Source: Lamellibrachia satsuma (lineage: Eukaryota; Annelida; Polychaeta; Sabellida; Siboglinidae). From it: 64,000 nt of DNA. The notes under the pieces are model-generated. The model was not told the DNA's origin and made no database searches. It worked only from the letters and a program-made list of their open reading frames with translations. This document shows positions 22,395-36,220 of the stretch, in pieces. How positions within the stretch are numbered: the stretch's first letter is position 1; each line of letters starts with the position of its first letter. The DNA lies in assembly GCA_033239005.1 (NCBI GenBank), contig BSQZ01000035.1, positions 4,109,501-4,173,500 of the forward strand, written 5' to 3'. Both the position numbers and the translations under genes were made by a program.

Positions 22395-23390
22395 GACATG
22401 ATTTGACATGTTTGATCTTAGTTTTTGAACACTTTATGGACATGGGTTTTTATGTTTTATGTAATTATTTGTCTTGCACCAGTGGCAACTGTAATACAGT
22501 GCTTTATTGATGCACCCGACTTTATGTTTTTACTGATTATAAACTGTTATTTACTGCACTAATAGTCGTAACTACTGACAACCCAATGAGCCAACTTCCA
22601 AAATTTTTTCGGCAAATTACTGTATTTAAAGCCCGCACAAAACTTTTAATTTTTTAATTTAATAAATACATTAATAAGGTTATTGTGAAGCTGTATGTAC
22701 TCCACCCCTTCCTCCCAGAGTAGGTGATGTTGTTGTCTCTTTTTATTTTAACTGACCTTATTTATAAAACTATCAAATTGCATTTGTCCATCATGCATGG
22801 TAGAAATTTCAAGCTACTGCATCAACACTGTGTTTGCCCTTGAAACATTGTTACATTGAAAGTTGCTGAGACCATTGCCAAGGCAGAGGATGCACAAGAT
22901 GGAACTCAAGAAGAGGCTGTCTGCCGTACTGCCACGTTCATAAGGAGGATAACACAACAGTCAATTAATATATCATCATCATCCATTGTAATTAAATGAC
23001 ATACAAATTAATAATGTTATATTAATAGCCATTCCTAATAGCTATGGCCTCTGTGATATTTGAACAGTTGTATGTCCACCGTCATGCACGACATTTACTT
23101 GTAGACGCTATATGACTGTAAATTAATATAAATCCCCACTTCCCATGCATTTCTTATGAAAGGCAAGACCTCACACTATCATGCGAACCTAAAAAAAATT
23201 CAGAAATAACTTTTAAATTTCCAGTATGATGTCCACTTTTTGTCACAACCTTTTGATAACAGCTCATATTAGGGTGGTTATTTTATGTATGAAAAAAATT
23301 CTTCAAACAACCATGGCTATGGGATAAAAATGTCAGGTTTAATGAGAAAACAACTGTGTTCAAATTTCAGGTTGTTTGAAGAATTGTTTT
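22395..23390. other. Intron sequence without recognised features
   Basis: Part of the E3-E4 intron. AT-rich, with no recognisable domain or exon. Confidence 0.5.
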
Positions 23391-23444
23391 TTGGACACTC
23401 AACATATATAATTATATATATTACATTACATTATATAGTCACAT

Positions 23445-23449
23445 ATATA

Positions 23450-23503
<54 letters not shown>
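23445..23503. repeat. (TA)n microsatellite
   Basis: Nearly pure alternating AT/TA of about 55 bases, preceded by ttacattacattatatagtc. Encodes meaningless YIYI frames. Confidence 0.97.
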
Positions 23504-23505
<2 letters not shown>

Positions 23506-24087
23506 TTTTCCTTGTATATTTTGAGGTAAGTTTATGGATAATTAAATTTTATGAATCAAAGTTCTATGTGATCATTAAAGTGGCAACACATACAGTCATA
23601 ACGAATGTTATATGACAGTCTACTTCACGCTTAAATCATCGAACATTGGGCACAATTTTCAGAAATCCTTCATAATGCTGAAAAAAGATGTCAATATTAT
23701 GAAATATGTCAGTTTCATGGACGATTTGTGTCATGTTGGTATTCTTATCAGTTTCACCACCTTCAACAAACTGAGACCAAGCATAAGATGGATGTCAACC
23801 AAAAACCTCTTACAATGCTTATGTGAATATTGTATAAACATGCCACTACAATTTCTTCTTCAAACTCATTGTCAACGAGATTTTGTTTTTCAACTGAAAC
23901 ACATTTTTTAAAGCCGTCACGGGAAAGGCCCATGTGATGGTGAAATTGGCATTGGAAAAAAGGACTGCCCTTGCAGCTGCTAAGAGAAGATAGCCTAGTG
24001 TTGGTAATGTGCAGGACATATATACGTACACTAAAAATACTTTAGCCATCACATGGCAAGAAGAAAATACAACAAAATAACTGTTTA

Positions 24088-27000
24088 CAGGGTTCATAAA
24101 AATTTTCAGCAACCAAATTTAAGGCCTTTTTTAGGGCCTTTTCAAGTCGGATATAACATTTTTAAGACCCAAAAAATATGACATTATATACATTGTTATA
24201 TACGTCAACTCTTCATGGTCTTACTTCACCAGGTTTCTGTATGCTATTGTTAAAAAGCACTGGAAGCAACTAGGGAACTAACTTTTTTATATACTTAACA
24301 CTTGTCCTAGACTACTTAATAAGGCATACATTTGGTCATTCAACATAGACTGTTGTCCAACAGAATTTGCAAAAAAACAAAACAATGATCAGTTTGTCGA
24401 GTTCACAATAGATCACAATAGTTCACCTGCTATTCCAATGTTGACAGTATTCAACACTTTTTGAGGTCCTGTATTTTGGCTTCTAACTTCTTATCTATGG
24501 TCTTCATAGCTTCAACTTTTTGCTTTGCACTCTTTCTGAGAGCATTTCATTTGTAGATGAAATTCAAGTTCCTAACTGACTCTGCCTTGCCAACCCATTC
24601 ATTAGCAGACTCTGTCAGGCTGACGATTTCGTAGTTGAGCCTCCTCTTCTTCGTCTTGAGTTCATCTCTTCTAAGACATATTTTCTTCTCTTCTAAGACA
24701 TGCTTTCTTCTCTTCTGCTCCTGGTTAGTTTTCTTCTTTTCCCTTTCGTCCTCCAAGTACTTGTTGTACCGCTGCCTCGCCATGCCGGCAGACACAAGTA
24801 GTGGCTTGCTGATAGACCATCAACAGCTTTCACATGATTACAAATCAGTCTTTGTGCCACCAAAGACTGTTCTTTCAAATTTTCAATTTCGATCTCCTTG
24901 TTGACTGAAAATCCTCTTTCAACAGAAGCTTGGCCATGAGAGAGGACAAACAAAAGCTTCACCACACCGACAAGCTTTGTATAGGCCTCATCAGGACCCA
25001 TGTACGTCAGCAGCAGTTCACCCACTTGGTCATGTTCTGAAGTGTGGGTGAAGTTCATGAACTTCTCCAAACCAAAGGCAGGAATGCTGTCTACAAATGC
25101 AGCACACTGTTGAAAGATCTGGTCACAATCATCATCCTTCACCCTTTGGTTGCTGGAAAGCAGTGCTATCACCTTATTGAACTTGGTTTTGGCAGCCTCT
25201 GGGTTGATTGCCATTTCTTTTGGGCTCAGGCATGAGCGATTCCTCACTAAGGAATACACAATTGGGCACTTGAACAAGACTTTCTTCACCACTGCACTGA
25301 TGAAGTCGACTGGAGTCTGAATTCCATCAGCTGCCTGTCACTCACTCCAGCCTTGGATGTTTCCTTCAAATGCTTTTCGGTGAGAAATCCCACATCGACC
25401 TTCTTCTAGGTCAAATGACACTCTTGTGACAACAAGCACACCATTGGTCTGTCTGTCTGGTAGATGGACAGAAATGGCTGAAGGTGGCCAGCTATGCACT
25501 TGAAGAAGTGTAGCTTTGATGACAACAGTTTGCTCTGGAGTGCTGTAGCCACAACTTCGTACGACTTGTTTGACGGTCTGGGGAGTTTTTTTTCATTGAC
25601 AGCTTTCACGTAAGCTTTGATGTTTGGGATCTCCAGAGCTCTGGTACAAACAGGCACATTCTCTAGCCACCTATGGCTCACAAATTTCAATGGCATACGA
25701 GAACTTCCACTGGCTTTCACATAATCTTCTATTTTTGCTGGCGAATCTTTGAACAGGTAGTATAGTGATGACCTAAAGTCACTGACCAGCCATCCTGATG
25801 AGGTGAAGCCAGCTTTGAAACTGTTAAGCACAATGTGCAGCCCACAGGATCCAATGTTGATTAAAGTTGAATCAAAGTCATCTGAGAGTCTTCTTCATCA
25901 GGTCAATGAATGCACAATTGACGTTGGGTCCGTCCATGCTGATTTGGACCATTTGCTTGACATCCAGTCCACATTCTAGAACCCCTACTCTAAAATGGTC
26001 CATCACGTCCACTGCCTGGAAAATTAATAGCTCTGCATTAGCATGCTATTTATAAAGTTTTAAAAAGAAATTAGTGTATATGTTCAGGCTTACTATTTCA
26101 TTTGTTTTTAATTATACAAATTAAAAAAAAAAATTATTTTATCATGCTACATGGTGTAGTGAGGTCACTGGTAATCATATCCATTAAAGATTAATTACAA
26201 TGAACTGTAGTGTATTTGACAATGTAATACTAATAGTATCAATCACACGGGGCATCTAATAATATTACAATAAATATTTTGCCCTATCACTGTTATTTTA
26301 TGTACATGAAATTGTGAAAATATTGTGTAAATGGAAAATTAGTACAATATATTAATATTACTTCCAACTATATCACTGCTTAATCGTACAACTTTTGGAT
26401 TCCAACAATGTCACTCAAACTCAGCAAACATATTAGTGTTGGAATAATTATTATATGAATTTATTATATTTATTAGTATTCTACATTTTTTTGCAAAAAA
26501 ATAATACATTTGTATTGAAAGCATATTAATCAGTTCAGCCAATGTACTTGCCTAGAAATTGTGAACCAAAATAGCGTGTGATGACTTTGTTCCCTTCTTC
26601 CCAGAAACGAATATGAATATCCATCTACTTCTTCTGGCTTTTCTTGTTGAGGCTTTCGTCAAATGACACAACAAAAGGACCTTGTGCTTTGACCTTTAAA
26701 TCCTTCAGGTACAGTGCGATTCCAAATACACATAAACAGGCCGTTTTCCTCTCCACACAAGAAAACCTCTGTGCAATTACACTGTCCGGAAACATTTTGC
26801 GAAATAGTTGGGCAACATTTTCGTTTGACATCGTTTGTTATCATCGACAATTTTGAATGTCCAAAGAATCTCGGCTTCAAAGACATCGGTCTGTACAGCG
26901 AAATGCAGCATTGAATTCCTGCTTCGTTTGACTTCAGTACTGGTCGAAGGCTGAGGCAGATCAATGTTCAAAATATCAACAGGCACTGTAATATCACATG

Positions 27001-27753
27001 CGTTGCCAATGTTTCGCGTTTAGGATCATTTTTTAATTTGATACCCGTCGAGGAATTTGTAGTGGTGAAGAGATGCATGTTCGATAAACCCTCCAACATT
27101 TCATTGTTCCATTTGTGTTTCGTGCTCTTCAGGTCATGTGCGATTTCAACGCACTTTCGCCCATCTTCCCCAAATCAATGATCTTCCAACACATGAAACA
27201 TTTCGATTTGTGAGGATTGTCTTTACATTCTCTCACCCACCCATACTGGGTCAACCACTTCAAATTGAATACGGTCATTCCCATTATTTGTGCATTGCAT
27301 GCATGCCTAGTCAAACACAATAGACGTGCCGAACTGGCAAAGTGTGTCACTAATGCGCAGTCTGAAGAAAGCATGGTTTTGATTCTTTGTTCTTTGAACC
27401 AATCACAAAGCGTTTTATGAAATGGATGTCAACAAAAGCACATGTCCGGAAACACAGAATATAAGCAAAACCGCGTGGCTTAGTGTAATTAGGCTGACTT
27501 CGCATGAGGGACAGCGACAAGAGCGGGTACCGTGAAAACAGCCAGAAAACGCACCGGTTCGACTAGGTGGGCGTCTGGGCATAATCACTAGCTCGACATC
27601 GTATTTCACCACCCTAGGCGGTCGGACATTGGGTAATGAGCACCCTGTTATTTTAGGCAAAATTCAAGGGCTTTTCAGGGCATTTGGTAAATTTTCAAGG
27701 CCTTTTCAGGGCATTTTCAAATTCAAGGCCTTTTCAAGATTGTGCGAACCCTG
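24088..27753 (-). mobile_element. hAT-type DNA transposon, 3.67 kb
   Basis: Left end CAGGGTTCATAAAAATTTTC, right end the complement of CAGGGTTCGCACAATCTTG, both followed by ttcaaggccttttcagggc-type subterminal repeats. A 5-bp duplication, GTTTA, flanks it at 24083-24087 and 27754-27758. Minus-strand transposase fragments fill the interior. It sits in the E3-E4 intron, in the same orientation as GIGYF. Confidence 0.85.
24470..27374 (-). pseudogene. Broken hAT transposase with zinc-finger N-terminus
   Basis: Fragments on the minus strand in order: FNLKWLTQYGWVRECKD...CFMCWKIIDLGKMGESALKSH (27129-27374), a BED-like zinc finger; a middle region with VSFDESLNKKSQKK (26625) and VKQMVQISMDGPNVN (near 25900-25960); SRMPLKFVSHRWLENVPVC (25406-25831); and the hAT dimerisation motif LFVLSHGQASVERGFSVNKE (24693-25292). 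A Lys/Glu-rich coiled tail follows at 24547-24795. Stops and frameshifts separate the parts. Confidence 0.8.
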
Positions 27754-28006
27754 GTTTATCATTGAGGAAGGGACAATTCCCAGAGAAAGGAGAGGCAGCT
27801 CAACCTGAAAGTAATGATTGACACCAGAGTGGAGCATAGTTTCATAGGTATGGAACATCAGGTCCTTAGCCATGGATCCTTCTGCCTGTCTTGAAGACGG
27901 GCAAATGTCTTAAAAGGATGGTTAAAATAAAAAATAAAAGACAGGTTTTTCTTTTTACAAGATGATTTTTTTTTATAATAAAATTGTTTGAACTGTCTTA
28001 GACTTA

Positions 28007-28440
28007 GTGACTCTTAGAGTCTTAGCGCACGCGGTCATGATTCAATCTATAAGACTATATATAATTTTAACCTTGACATCATTGGAAATATATTATTCAG
28101 TGTCTATTCATTGGCGCTCTCATTTGAAGAAACAATCCTGTGACCCGGATGTTGTGGGGCGAGTTCAAAAAGACACATGCCAAGCAAGTGAAAAGATGAG
28201 AGATGTCGATGTCAAAGTTCATGACAATCGATGCCTTTTTCATAAATGTGAATAAAAGCAGCATTTCTGCGATTGTCCCTGAACAGTCCGAGTCAGCATC
28301 CTTTGTTATGTTGGTGGAAATCCATAATGTTGATGTGCCTGTTGCTAGTAACCAAGACGTTACTGTATTGTCGCCCACCGCTGGCACTCTTTGCAGTGCA
28401 GAGGTGCCAACATTGTCTGAGAGAAAATAGGAACATGTAA
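28007..28440 (+). other. Short open frames of unknown origin
   Basis: Two overlapping plus-strand frames (28007-28255 and 28203-28430) before the microsatellite. The second reads SISAIVPEQSESASFVMLVE and [18 protein letters not shown]. No domain was recognised, and the minus strand is also open here. Possibly transposon-derived. Confidence 0.2.
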
Positions 28441-28483
28441 CGTAGTGTGTGAAGGCACGCAGCGGCAGCGACACGCGTGCACA

Positions 28484-28685
28484 CACACATATATATATAT
28501 ATATATATACATACATATATGTATATATGTCATACATATATGTATACACACATATATATATATACATATATATACATATATATGCATGTATATATACACA
28601 TATATATATATATACATACATGTATATATGTCATACATATATGTATACACACATATATATGTACATATGTATATATGTATATTTG

Positions 28686-28724
<39 letters not shown>

Positions 28725-28775
28725 GTATATATATATATGTATATATATATATGTATATATATATATGCATATATG

Positions 28776-28807
<32 letters not shown>

Positions 28808-28815
28808 TATATAGT
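28484..28815. repeat. Complex TA/CA/TG microsatellite
   Basis: About 330 bases of TA runs interspersed with CACA, CATA and TGTA blocks. All open frames in it are YIYIC-type artefacts. Two internal sub-blocks (catatatgtatacacacatat near 28530 and 28635) are duplicated. Confidence 0.97.
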
Positions 28816-28849
28816 GTGCATTTGTGTATACATGTCGGTACATCAATGA

Positions 28850-30650
28850 ATAATGTATTTCATGATCAAAGTTTCAGCATTTTTTATTTAATTGATGTAG
28901 GAACATGTATGCATGCAATGACCATTATATTCACAATGCAATGTTTGTGTTTGAGAATATTAAAGAGAATACTGGCGTGTAGACCCTACTATCGGCAGCA
29001 GTTTCCCGGTTCTTCAACTCAAACGGCAGGCAAACCGTGAACGATTAGGCTGTGCTTACTCTAGTAAATTCATAGAAAATATGTTTTTTTTTTCAAATAG
29101 GCAATACTGAATATGGATGATTGCTGTTTTATCAAAGAAGTAATGTTTCATGCACAGATAGTAAGACTCGATTGGGCCAATAATGGTTAAACCGGGCTTG
29201 GCCTACCATTAAAAAACCTAACTCGACTATTAATGGCTGTCATTTGACATTTGCTCAACTTGCATTGGCTTACCAGTGCAAAAAAAATTCAATGGGGCCA
29301 ATAATGGCTGTCATAGTTTAACGTTTAAGGTTTTTTAGAATGTTCAAGACAAAATTTTATTTCTGGCTAAGGGTCTGTGGAACATATGGAATCATTCATT
29401 GCCTGGTCAAGAGGGAGAAGCTGCTTCTGGGCATCACGCATTAGAGGAATAAGAGCATCTCCCAGCCTGCCGCAATGGTGATATCTTGCTCAGTGTGAAC
29501 TAAAATACCCAGAACTTGCTAAAAAGGAGCAATGTTGCTTCTTTGCAACTGGCATTGAAAATTTCAGGAAATGCCTTGCTAAATAAAAATCTTACCACTT
29601 TTTTTGTAACTAGGATAGATTTGGACATTTCAGGGCCAGCTTGACTTCACTGATGGTGCAGATGATGCAATCCATGTTGAGTCTGTTTTACTAATTACAT
29701 GTATTTTCTATTTATCTTTTGACTGGCTTGTTTAAACAAGCAGAATCAATAGTCCTGCATTTTTTTGAGAATTGCACTTATTTACAAGTTTTGGTTTCCA
29801 TGCAACGAACGTTACATGTATAAGATAAAGTAGGAATTTGGAGATGTTTAAGAGTTGGCGATTTTGATATTTTTTTAATTCTGAGAAAAGAAAGAAAGCT
29901 TTGAAAGGTAAGAAAGGATTATTCCCATTAAATGAACACAAAATAATTAGACACTTGATGTCTCCATCACTGTGGTAATGTGTGTCATTGTGTCCTTTTT
30001 TAGATGTTGATTTAACTTGATAAAGGAAATTAAAATTATACAAATAATGTTATGGTTCCAAAGGGCAATCTATCAGCATAGGACTTTTTGAAAAAAATAT
30101 AATTTATTTGCTTCTAAGGTCACTGGAGGACACCACCAAGCCATGAACATTACATAATGCAGGACTTGTATTACAATGCAATTTTGCAATTTATCATTGA
30201 ATAACTATCTTTGTAATGTTTTGTGTTATCAAGAGGGTGTTCAAGAACGTAATAAAACTAACACCAGTTTGTATTAATTAATTTTAATTTTGTGTGCTAG
30301 CATCAAAAGCATGCACACACGCACGCACACACCAGCCAAAGCATGGCAATGTGTTATATTTGTATGCCGTGTGGTAGTGTTCGCATATTATGCCATAAAA
30401 TAAGAACCTAGTCTGTTTCTCTTCACTCATGTTATAACCCTTTAGTTAAGCTATATAGTCAGATACATTAGCAACATATTTTGATATGAAGAAAAACTGG
30501 ATAGAAGTAGAAACAGTTTTTTTGGTATTGGTCCATCAATTTAACACCCCCTTGAACCGTGTTAAATCATTTTACCACATTTTTCCATGTTTCAATAAAA
30601 CATAGTCCAACAAATAAAAAAGGGTTGGATGTGGAATTTTTTTCTATGTT
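28850..30650. other. Intron sequence, little recognised
   Basis: Part of the E3-E4 intron. Near 29170-29320 the phrase ccaataatgg recurs with short variants (three times in about 150 bases). No gene or exon recognised. Confidence 0.5.
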
Positions 30651-30654
30651 TTTT

Positions 30655-30980
30655 TTCGTGGATTCTTTTCTGCAGACTTAGCAAGAATAGGGTGTTCATT
30701 TTCAGAAAATGCCGGGTGACAACTTGTCACCCTTGGGCATTTTGATATTTTGCCTTGTTTACACCTATTTTGTATTAAACATAGCTCAAAGGAGCAAAAA
30801 AACTTTTAATATGATTAATAGGTTACAGTTGTATCTTGATGCATATTTTTATGACATAAAGGCACTTGTGACTTTACAGTGTGTACAGGGGAGGGAGAAT
30901 GTTTTGGCTGTGAAATCAATACCTGTAACTACAAGAGAGGTGCAAAATGGTTGAGTGATGTCAACAGATGTCACAATAGC
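30655..30980. repeat. Dispersed repeat, second copy
   Basis: It matches blocks of 1620-2220: the ttagcaagaatagggtgttc region (inverted relative to 2105-2215), ggcacttgtgactttaca near 30860, and the gtgatgtcaacagatgtcac block near 30960. A related fragment (gactcgtgactttacgggt) sits at 32130-32150, after the LINE relic that follows. Confidence 0.5.
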
Positions 30981-31009
30981 AAACAAACCAATTTAATAAT
31001 AGATAAAAA

Positions 31010-32110
31010 CAAATAGAAAACAAAATGGTAAAGAATCGAAATGGCACAATGTAACTTCTGGGATACACCAGGGTTCGGTTATAGGACCGTTACTTTTTGT
31101 ACTATACATAAATGACCTACCAGAATTAACCAAGTCTGACAAATTTCTATTTGCACATGACATCAAGATATTTAGAACTATTACTGATAAAAATGACCAG
31201 GGCATTTTACAACATGACCTAAATATCTTAGAGCACTGGAGCAAACAAAATGGTTACTAAAATTTCATCCAAGCAAACGTAAACACATGATTATTGGAAT
31301 TAATAACATTGGAGAAATAAAATATTCTGTGACACTTAACAACTCCACATATCCGCTCGACACAATTGAAAATCAAAACGACTTAGGGGTTATTACAGAC
31401 ACAAAACTATCCTTTGATAACCACATTAACCAAGCAGTGAACAAAGCAACAAAGTTGACAAAAAAAATTCGCAGAACTTTCCAATTTCTTGACAAAGATG
31501 CGTTCTTGCCATTGTATAAAACAATGGTAAGAACACATCTTGACTATGCCATAGCAGTATGGTATCCTTACAAAAAAAACATATTATTGCAATAGAAGAC
31601 GTCCAAAGAAGAGCAACAAAAGAATTACTAGGGATGAGAAACTTAACTTATATAGAAAGATTAAAATGATTAAAACTTCCCTCATTATCATATAGACATC
31701 TATGAGGCGATGATTGACGTTTTTAAAATTATACACAATCTATACGACATTGAATCTTCACCTAAACTCTTAAAATGAGGAAATAGAGGTCATACTCTAA
31801 AATTATTTACTCAAAGAGCAAAAACAAATATAAGAAAAAAATGCCTTTCCCATCAGAGTAACTGAACCTTGGAATTCCCTCCCGGAAACAGTCATTCAAG
31901 CAAAATCTTTAAATACTTTTCAAAACCGCCTAGACTAATTCTGGTCCAATCAGGAAATTCTGTATAATTTCAAAGCACCATTAAAAACAGGAACCGGAAT
32001 TCTTAAACTATTAATAGATGAAGAAGAAGATCTGATCATTGAGGAGTCACAAGAATCCTGCGATCAGAACCATCTTAAGGTATCTTAAGGTATAAAGTAT
32101 TATATTATCT
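31010..32110 (+). pseudogene. LINE relic, CR1-like reverse transcriptase end
   Basis: Around 31080-31250 the frame reads LFVLYINDLPELTKSDKFLF, then AHDIKIFR; the catalytic (Y/F)ADD box has become FAHD. The frame at 31287-31595 continues DLGVITDTKLSFDNHINQAV and PLYKTMVRTHLDYAIAVWYP. Beyond that, QRRATKELLGMRNLTYIERL and later fragments are broken by stops. The 3' end has a short ttaaggtatc tandem (32075-32095). It is a different LINE family from the CR1 copies at 32.7-48 kb. Confidence 0.75.
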
Positions 32111-32654
32111 TATTACATATTGCTTGACAACAAAGGGACTCGTGACTTTACGGGTGGGGGAATGTTTGACCAGTGAATTCGTAACAGACATTTTCTAAAA
32201 GTGTACAATTTAGTTTTGCTAAATCAGCAGGAAAAAACTAGACAACAAAAACTCGGACTTGTCTGCTGGACTATTAGAAATATCAATCAACATCAACGAC
32301 TACATTTTTTCCATACATACACGCTGTACTGTACGTGAAGTACAATAATCAGAGAACCAATTTAGGTACATATAAGTATTATATAGTACATTAAAGATCT
32401 TGGTGCGCTCCATAACAGGCATAAATGTCATGTAAAAGTACCATATGCAAAAACATCCGATAGACTTTGAGCTAATGTATGTTGAAATATGATAACAGCA
32501 TATATACAGTCCCATAGAGCATAACCGGGCTTAAAATTTGTCTGAAAATTTAGGGGCCAACAATAAAATTTAGGGGCCAAATGGCCGGGATAGCAGATTT
32601 CATGTATTAATTACCAAATACTAAGGTGCTAAGTTTTGCATAACACCAGCCTAT

Positions 32655-34685
32655 CTATAAAAAATAAGGAAAACGGTCTAGAAACACTTGTCAAAAGAAG
32701 CTATTAGAAAAATAGTATTTATGCAAACTATGTGGAAGGTTTATAGGCGTAGAGACAAATTACAAAGAGGCACTTAACCTAGCTACAACTGAAATTAGAA
32801 AATCTAAAAGAACGATTGAAAAAAAATTGGCAGGTAATATAAAAGATGATAGCAAGAGTTTCTATGCTTATGTAAGGAGTAAACAGAAAGTTTGAGAGAA
32901 GGTCGGACCACTGGAAAACAACAGTGGAAACATGATTTCAGATGGGTTTCAAATGGCAGAGATGCTGAATGAGTATTTCAGCTCAGTTTTTACCACAGAA
33001 GATATCAGCTCACTTCCAGTTCCATTTACTAAATTTGAGGGCAATAAATCAGAACATTTAGAGCAGTTATTTGTAACTCCTGAAATGATAGCAAAGAAAA
33101 TTAAGAAGATGAAAGAAATAAATCACAGGGAGTTGATGGAATACCACTAAAACTGCTTAAGGAAATGGTGAGCAAATTAGTACACCACTTGCAAAATTGC
33201 TTAACTTGTCACTAGAAGAAGGAATAGTTCCTTCAGAATGGAAAGAAGCAAACATTACGCCGCTATTTAAGAAGGGATCGAGGAACAAGCCAGAAAATTA
33301 CAGACCAGTGAGTTTAACATCAGTTGTATGTAAATTACTCAAAACATTAATTAGAGACCACATGGTGGAATTCCTTGTAAAACATAAATTAATCAATACA
33401 TCTCAACATGGGTTCCTAAAAGCAAGGTCATGTCTAACCAATCTCTTGTGTTTTTGGAAGAAATTACAAAGTGGGTAGATGACCGGTCACCAGTGGATGT
33501 TGTCTACTTAGATTTTCAGAAAGCTTTCGATAAAGTGCCACATCAAAGATTGTTACTTAAGCTAAAAGACCATGGCATAGGAAATGATGTAATGAATTGG
33601 ATAGAAGGGTGACTTACACACAAAAGACAGAGACTAATAGTAGATGGTGAGATTTCAAACTGGAAATCTGTTCTGAGTGGGGTACCACAGGGATCAGTAC
33701 TCTATTAGGCCCTATAATGTTTTTAATATATATATATATAAATGATTTGGAAGATGACATATCTAGCAAAATACTGAAATTTTCAGATGACACAAAAGTA
33801 TTCAGAAAGGTTACTAATGTTACAAATAAACAAAGTTTACAGGATGATCTAGATAAATTAGTTAAATGGTCAGAAAAATGGCAATGTTATTAAATTTTGG
33901 GAAGTGTAAATGCATACACATAGGACCTGGAAACATGGATGAAGAATATAAAATGGGGGATGCTGTACTAGGTAGAACCACACAAGAAAAGGACTTAGGA
34001 GTAACATTTAGTGCTGACATGAAAGTTTCAGAGCAATGTTGGATCGCTGCTTCGAAAGGAAATCAAATTCTAGGGTTAATTAGGAGAACTATCACGTATA
34101 AGGAGAAAGAGCTAATTGTACCCCTGTACAAAGCAATAGTTAGACCACATTTGGAATATTGTATTCAAGCATGGACGCCGTATCGTAAAAAGGACATCGA
34201 CAAGCTAGAAAGAATACAATGAAGAGCAACTAAAATGATTCCACAATTGAGAGACCTTAGTTACGAAAGTTGCTTATTACAATGTGGTTTGACAACACTA
34301 GAGACCAGGAGACTAAGAGGAGACCAAATAGAAGTGTTTAAAATAGTGAACGGTTATGAGGATGTTGAAAGGAATATGTTCTTCAAACTTAAAGAAGGCA
34401 GTAGAACCAGAGGACACAAAGCAGCATTAGTTAAGGAGAAGTGTAGGTTGGACATGAGAAAGTACTCTTTCTCACAGAGGATGATAAATAAATGGAACAA
34501 ACTGCCAAATGATTGTGTTAATGCTAGTAGTGTGAATATGTTTAAAAATAGAATTGACAGATATCTGATAAGGGCGGGCTACACATAGATGAGAAAATTG
34601 TTGGACTCTCGATAAGCCAATGGCTTCCTTGTCCACTTGCCATCTAGAACTTGTTGTTTGGGATGGCAATCTTGTTAAATACAGC
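32655..34685 (+). pseudogene. CR1-clade LINE copy 1 (5'-truncated)
   Basis: Starts at the EN-RT linker (aaacggtctagaaacacttg) and runs to the 3' terminus (ggcaatcttgttaaa). RT motifs are NYRPVSLTSVVCKLL, HGFLKARSCLTN, DVVYLDFQKAFDKVPH and LSGVPQGSVL. The catalytic box is FSDD (near 33783) instead of FADD. Stops or frameshifts occur near 32896, 33120, 33440, 33610, 33700 and 34220. It is nearly identical, inverted, to the corresponding part of copy 2. Plus strand, so antisense to GIGYF. Confidence 0.9.
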
Positions 34686-34689
34686 CTAG

Positions 34690-35905
34690 AGACCATGGCA
34701 ACGAGGGAAAAACAAAAGAAACCCAAGTTTACGGAATTAACTGGGTGAGGAGAATTGCGGGGGTAAAAGACGGAAAATAATCAACCTCACCTTGGACTTC
34801 AGTGGTAAAGATGAGAGCAACAACATAACTTGTATATACCTACACACGTATGTACGTATAATAAATACTATGTACATATGTATGTGTGAACATGTAGGTG
34901 TGTATATAATGTATTGATCTCCTTTATTGCTTTTATTTTTTTTAGAATTCATTCATATCCCTAGAAGTTGGAAAGTACCAAATACCATGAAAAGTATTTC
35001 CCAGTTTAATAGCTGAATCACAATACATTATTAGTATCAACCTGACCATGTACTATTTCTGAAGTTAAGAATTATGTGTAATAGAAGTTTTAACCATACC
35101 ACTAGAAAATTACTCGCATAAACTAGCAGAGAGATTCTGGTAAGAATTAGAATTCGGATGAAATCAGAGACAATAAAAAAGCCTCATTATCGCGAACTCA
35201 AAAACCTCTCCATTGGTAGTGCACTGCCAGAAATGCAAATGCAGGAGATTTATACATAAATCGAAGGGGCTCAGGATATCGGAGAATTGTACATAAATTG
35301 GAAGGTCTTATGGTATCAGAGTATTTCACATCCTCATCATTTTTGTATGTAAAGGAGATGTATTGATGGGCAATATTTGAATTTGATATGCACATGAGTG
35401 ATAATGGGAGACCATTCCTCTAATGCATATAAATAACTTCAACAACAGGCAAAACACAAGGATCTGTTTAGCTAAGTTTCCCTTATTCACTCTGCACAAA
35501 ACTGGATTGAACTAACCCGTGTTGTTGTTGTGGGTGTGAGTAAAGGGAGGGATTAACGATCTTTATGTTAGGCCATGCAAAAATATTTTTGGTTTCATAA
35601 AAAATCTGGGAGATTTGTTCTCCAATTTGGGAGAATAGGAGATTTAATAGATTTCCGGAAGTCTCCCAGCGAATCCAGGAGATATGTATGCCACCGGCAG
35701 TGGTGTCTAACTACATTCTCACAGTAAATAAAAAATGTACATTCACAAAGTCATGCAATATTAGTTATACATTATAATTTTAAAAGATATGCATGTAGCA
35801 GTGTAATGTAATTCAAACAACGGCATAAAAATATTCGACTTTCCCGTTATCACCCATGTTCGGCATACAAACTAGTTTCAAAGTAAGACCCCTGGAGCAC
35901 GTGTC
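34690..35905. other. Intron sequence without recognised features
   Basis: AT-rich spacer between LINE copy 1 and the 46-bp minisatellite, in the loop between the inverted LINEs. A fragment near 34780-34815 (tcaacctcaccttggactt...gatgagagcaac) has a diverged match near 50638-50670. Confidence 0.45.
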
Positions 35906-35910
35906 ACAAG

Positions 35911-36165
35911 CTACATACTACAAACATCTTCAGTACTGTCAGTGACAAGCCTACATTGCATGTCTCCCTACATCTACAGTGGTGTCAGTGACAAGCCCAC
36001 ATTGCGTGTCTCCCTACATCTACAGTGATGTCAGTGACAAGCCCACATTGCTTGTCTCCCTACATCTACAGTGGTGTCAGTAACAAACGTCACCTTGTGT
36101 GTCTCGATACATATAAAGTGGTGTCAGTGACAAGCCCACATTGTGTGCCTTCCTACATCTACATT
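35911..36165. repeat. 46-bp minisatellite related to the E3 donor
   Basis: Units beginning ctacatctacagtggtgtca recur at 35968, 36014, 36060 and about 36106, with partial units on each side. The third unit contains gtcagtaacaaacgtcacct followed by tgtgtgtctc, nearly the same as 36467-36500 (gtcagtgacaaacctcacct, then tgtgtgtctc), which is the exon-intron junction of GIGYF E3 on the minus strand. Confidence 0.9.
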
Positions 36166-36180
36166 AATAGCAAACCTGAC

Positions 36181-36182
<2 letters not shown>

Positions 36183-36219
<37 letters not shown>
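36183..36219. repeat. (TA)n microsatellite
   Basis: Pure TA run of about 35 bases following the 46-bp minisatellite. Confidence 0.95.

Positions 36220-36220
<1 letters not shown>

Noticed and set aside
28360..29040. YIYIYIC-type proteins on both strands
   Set aside because: Translation of a TA/CA microsatellite.
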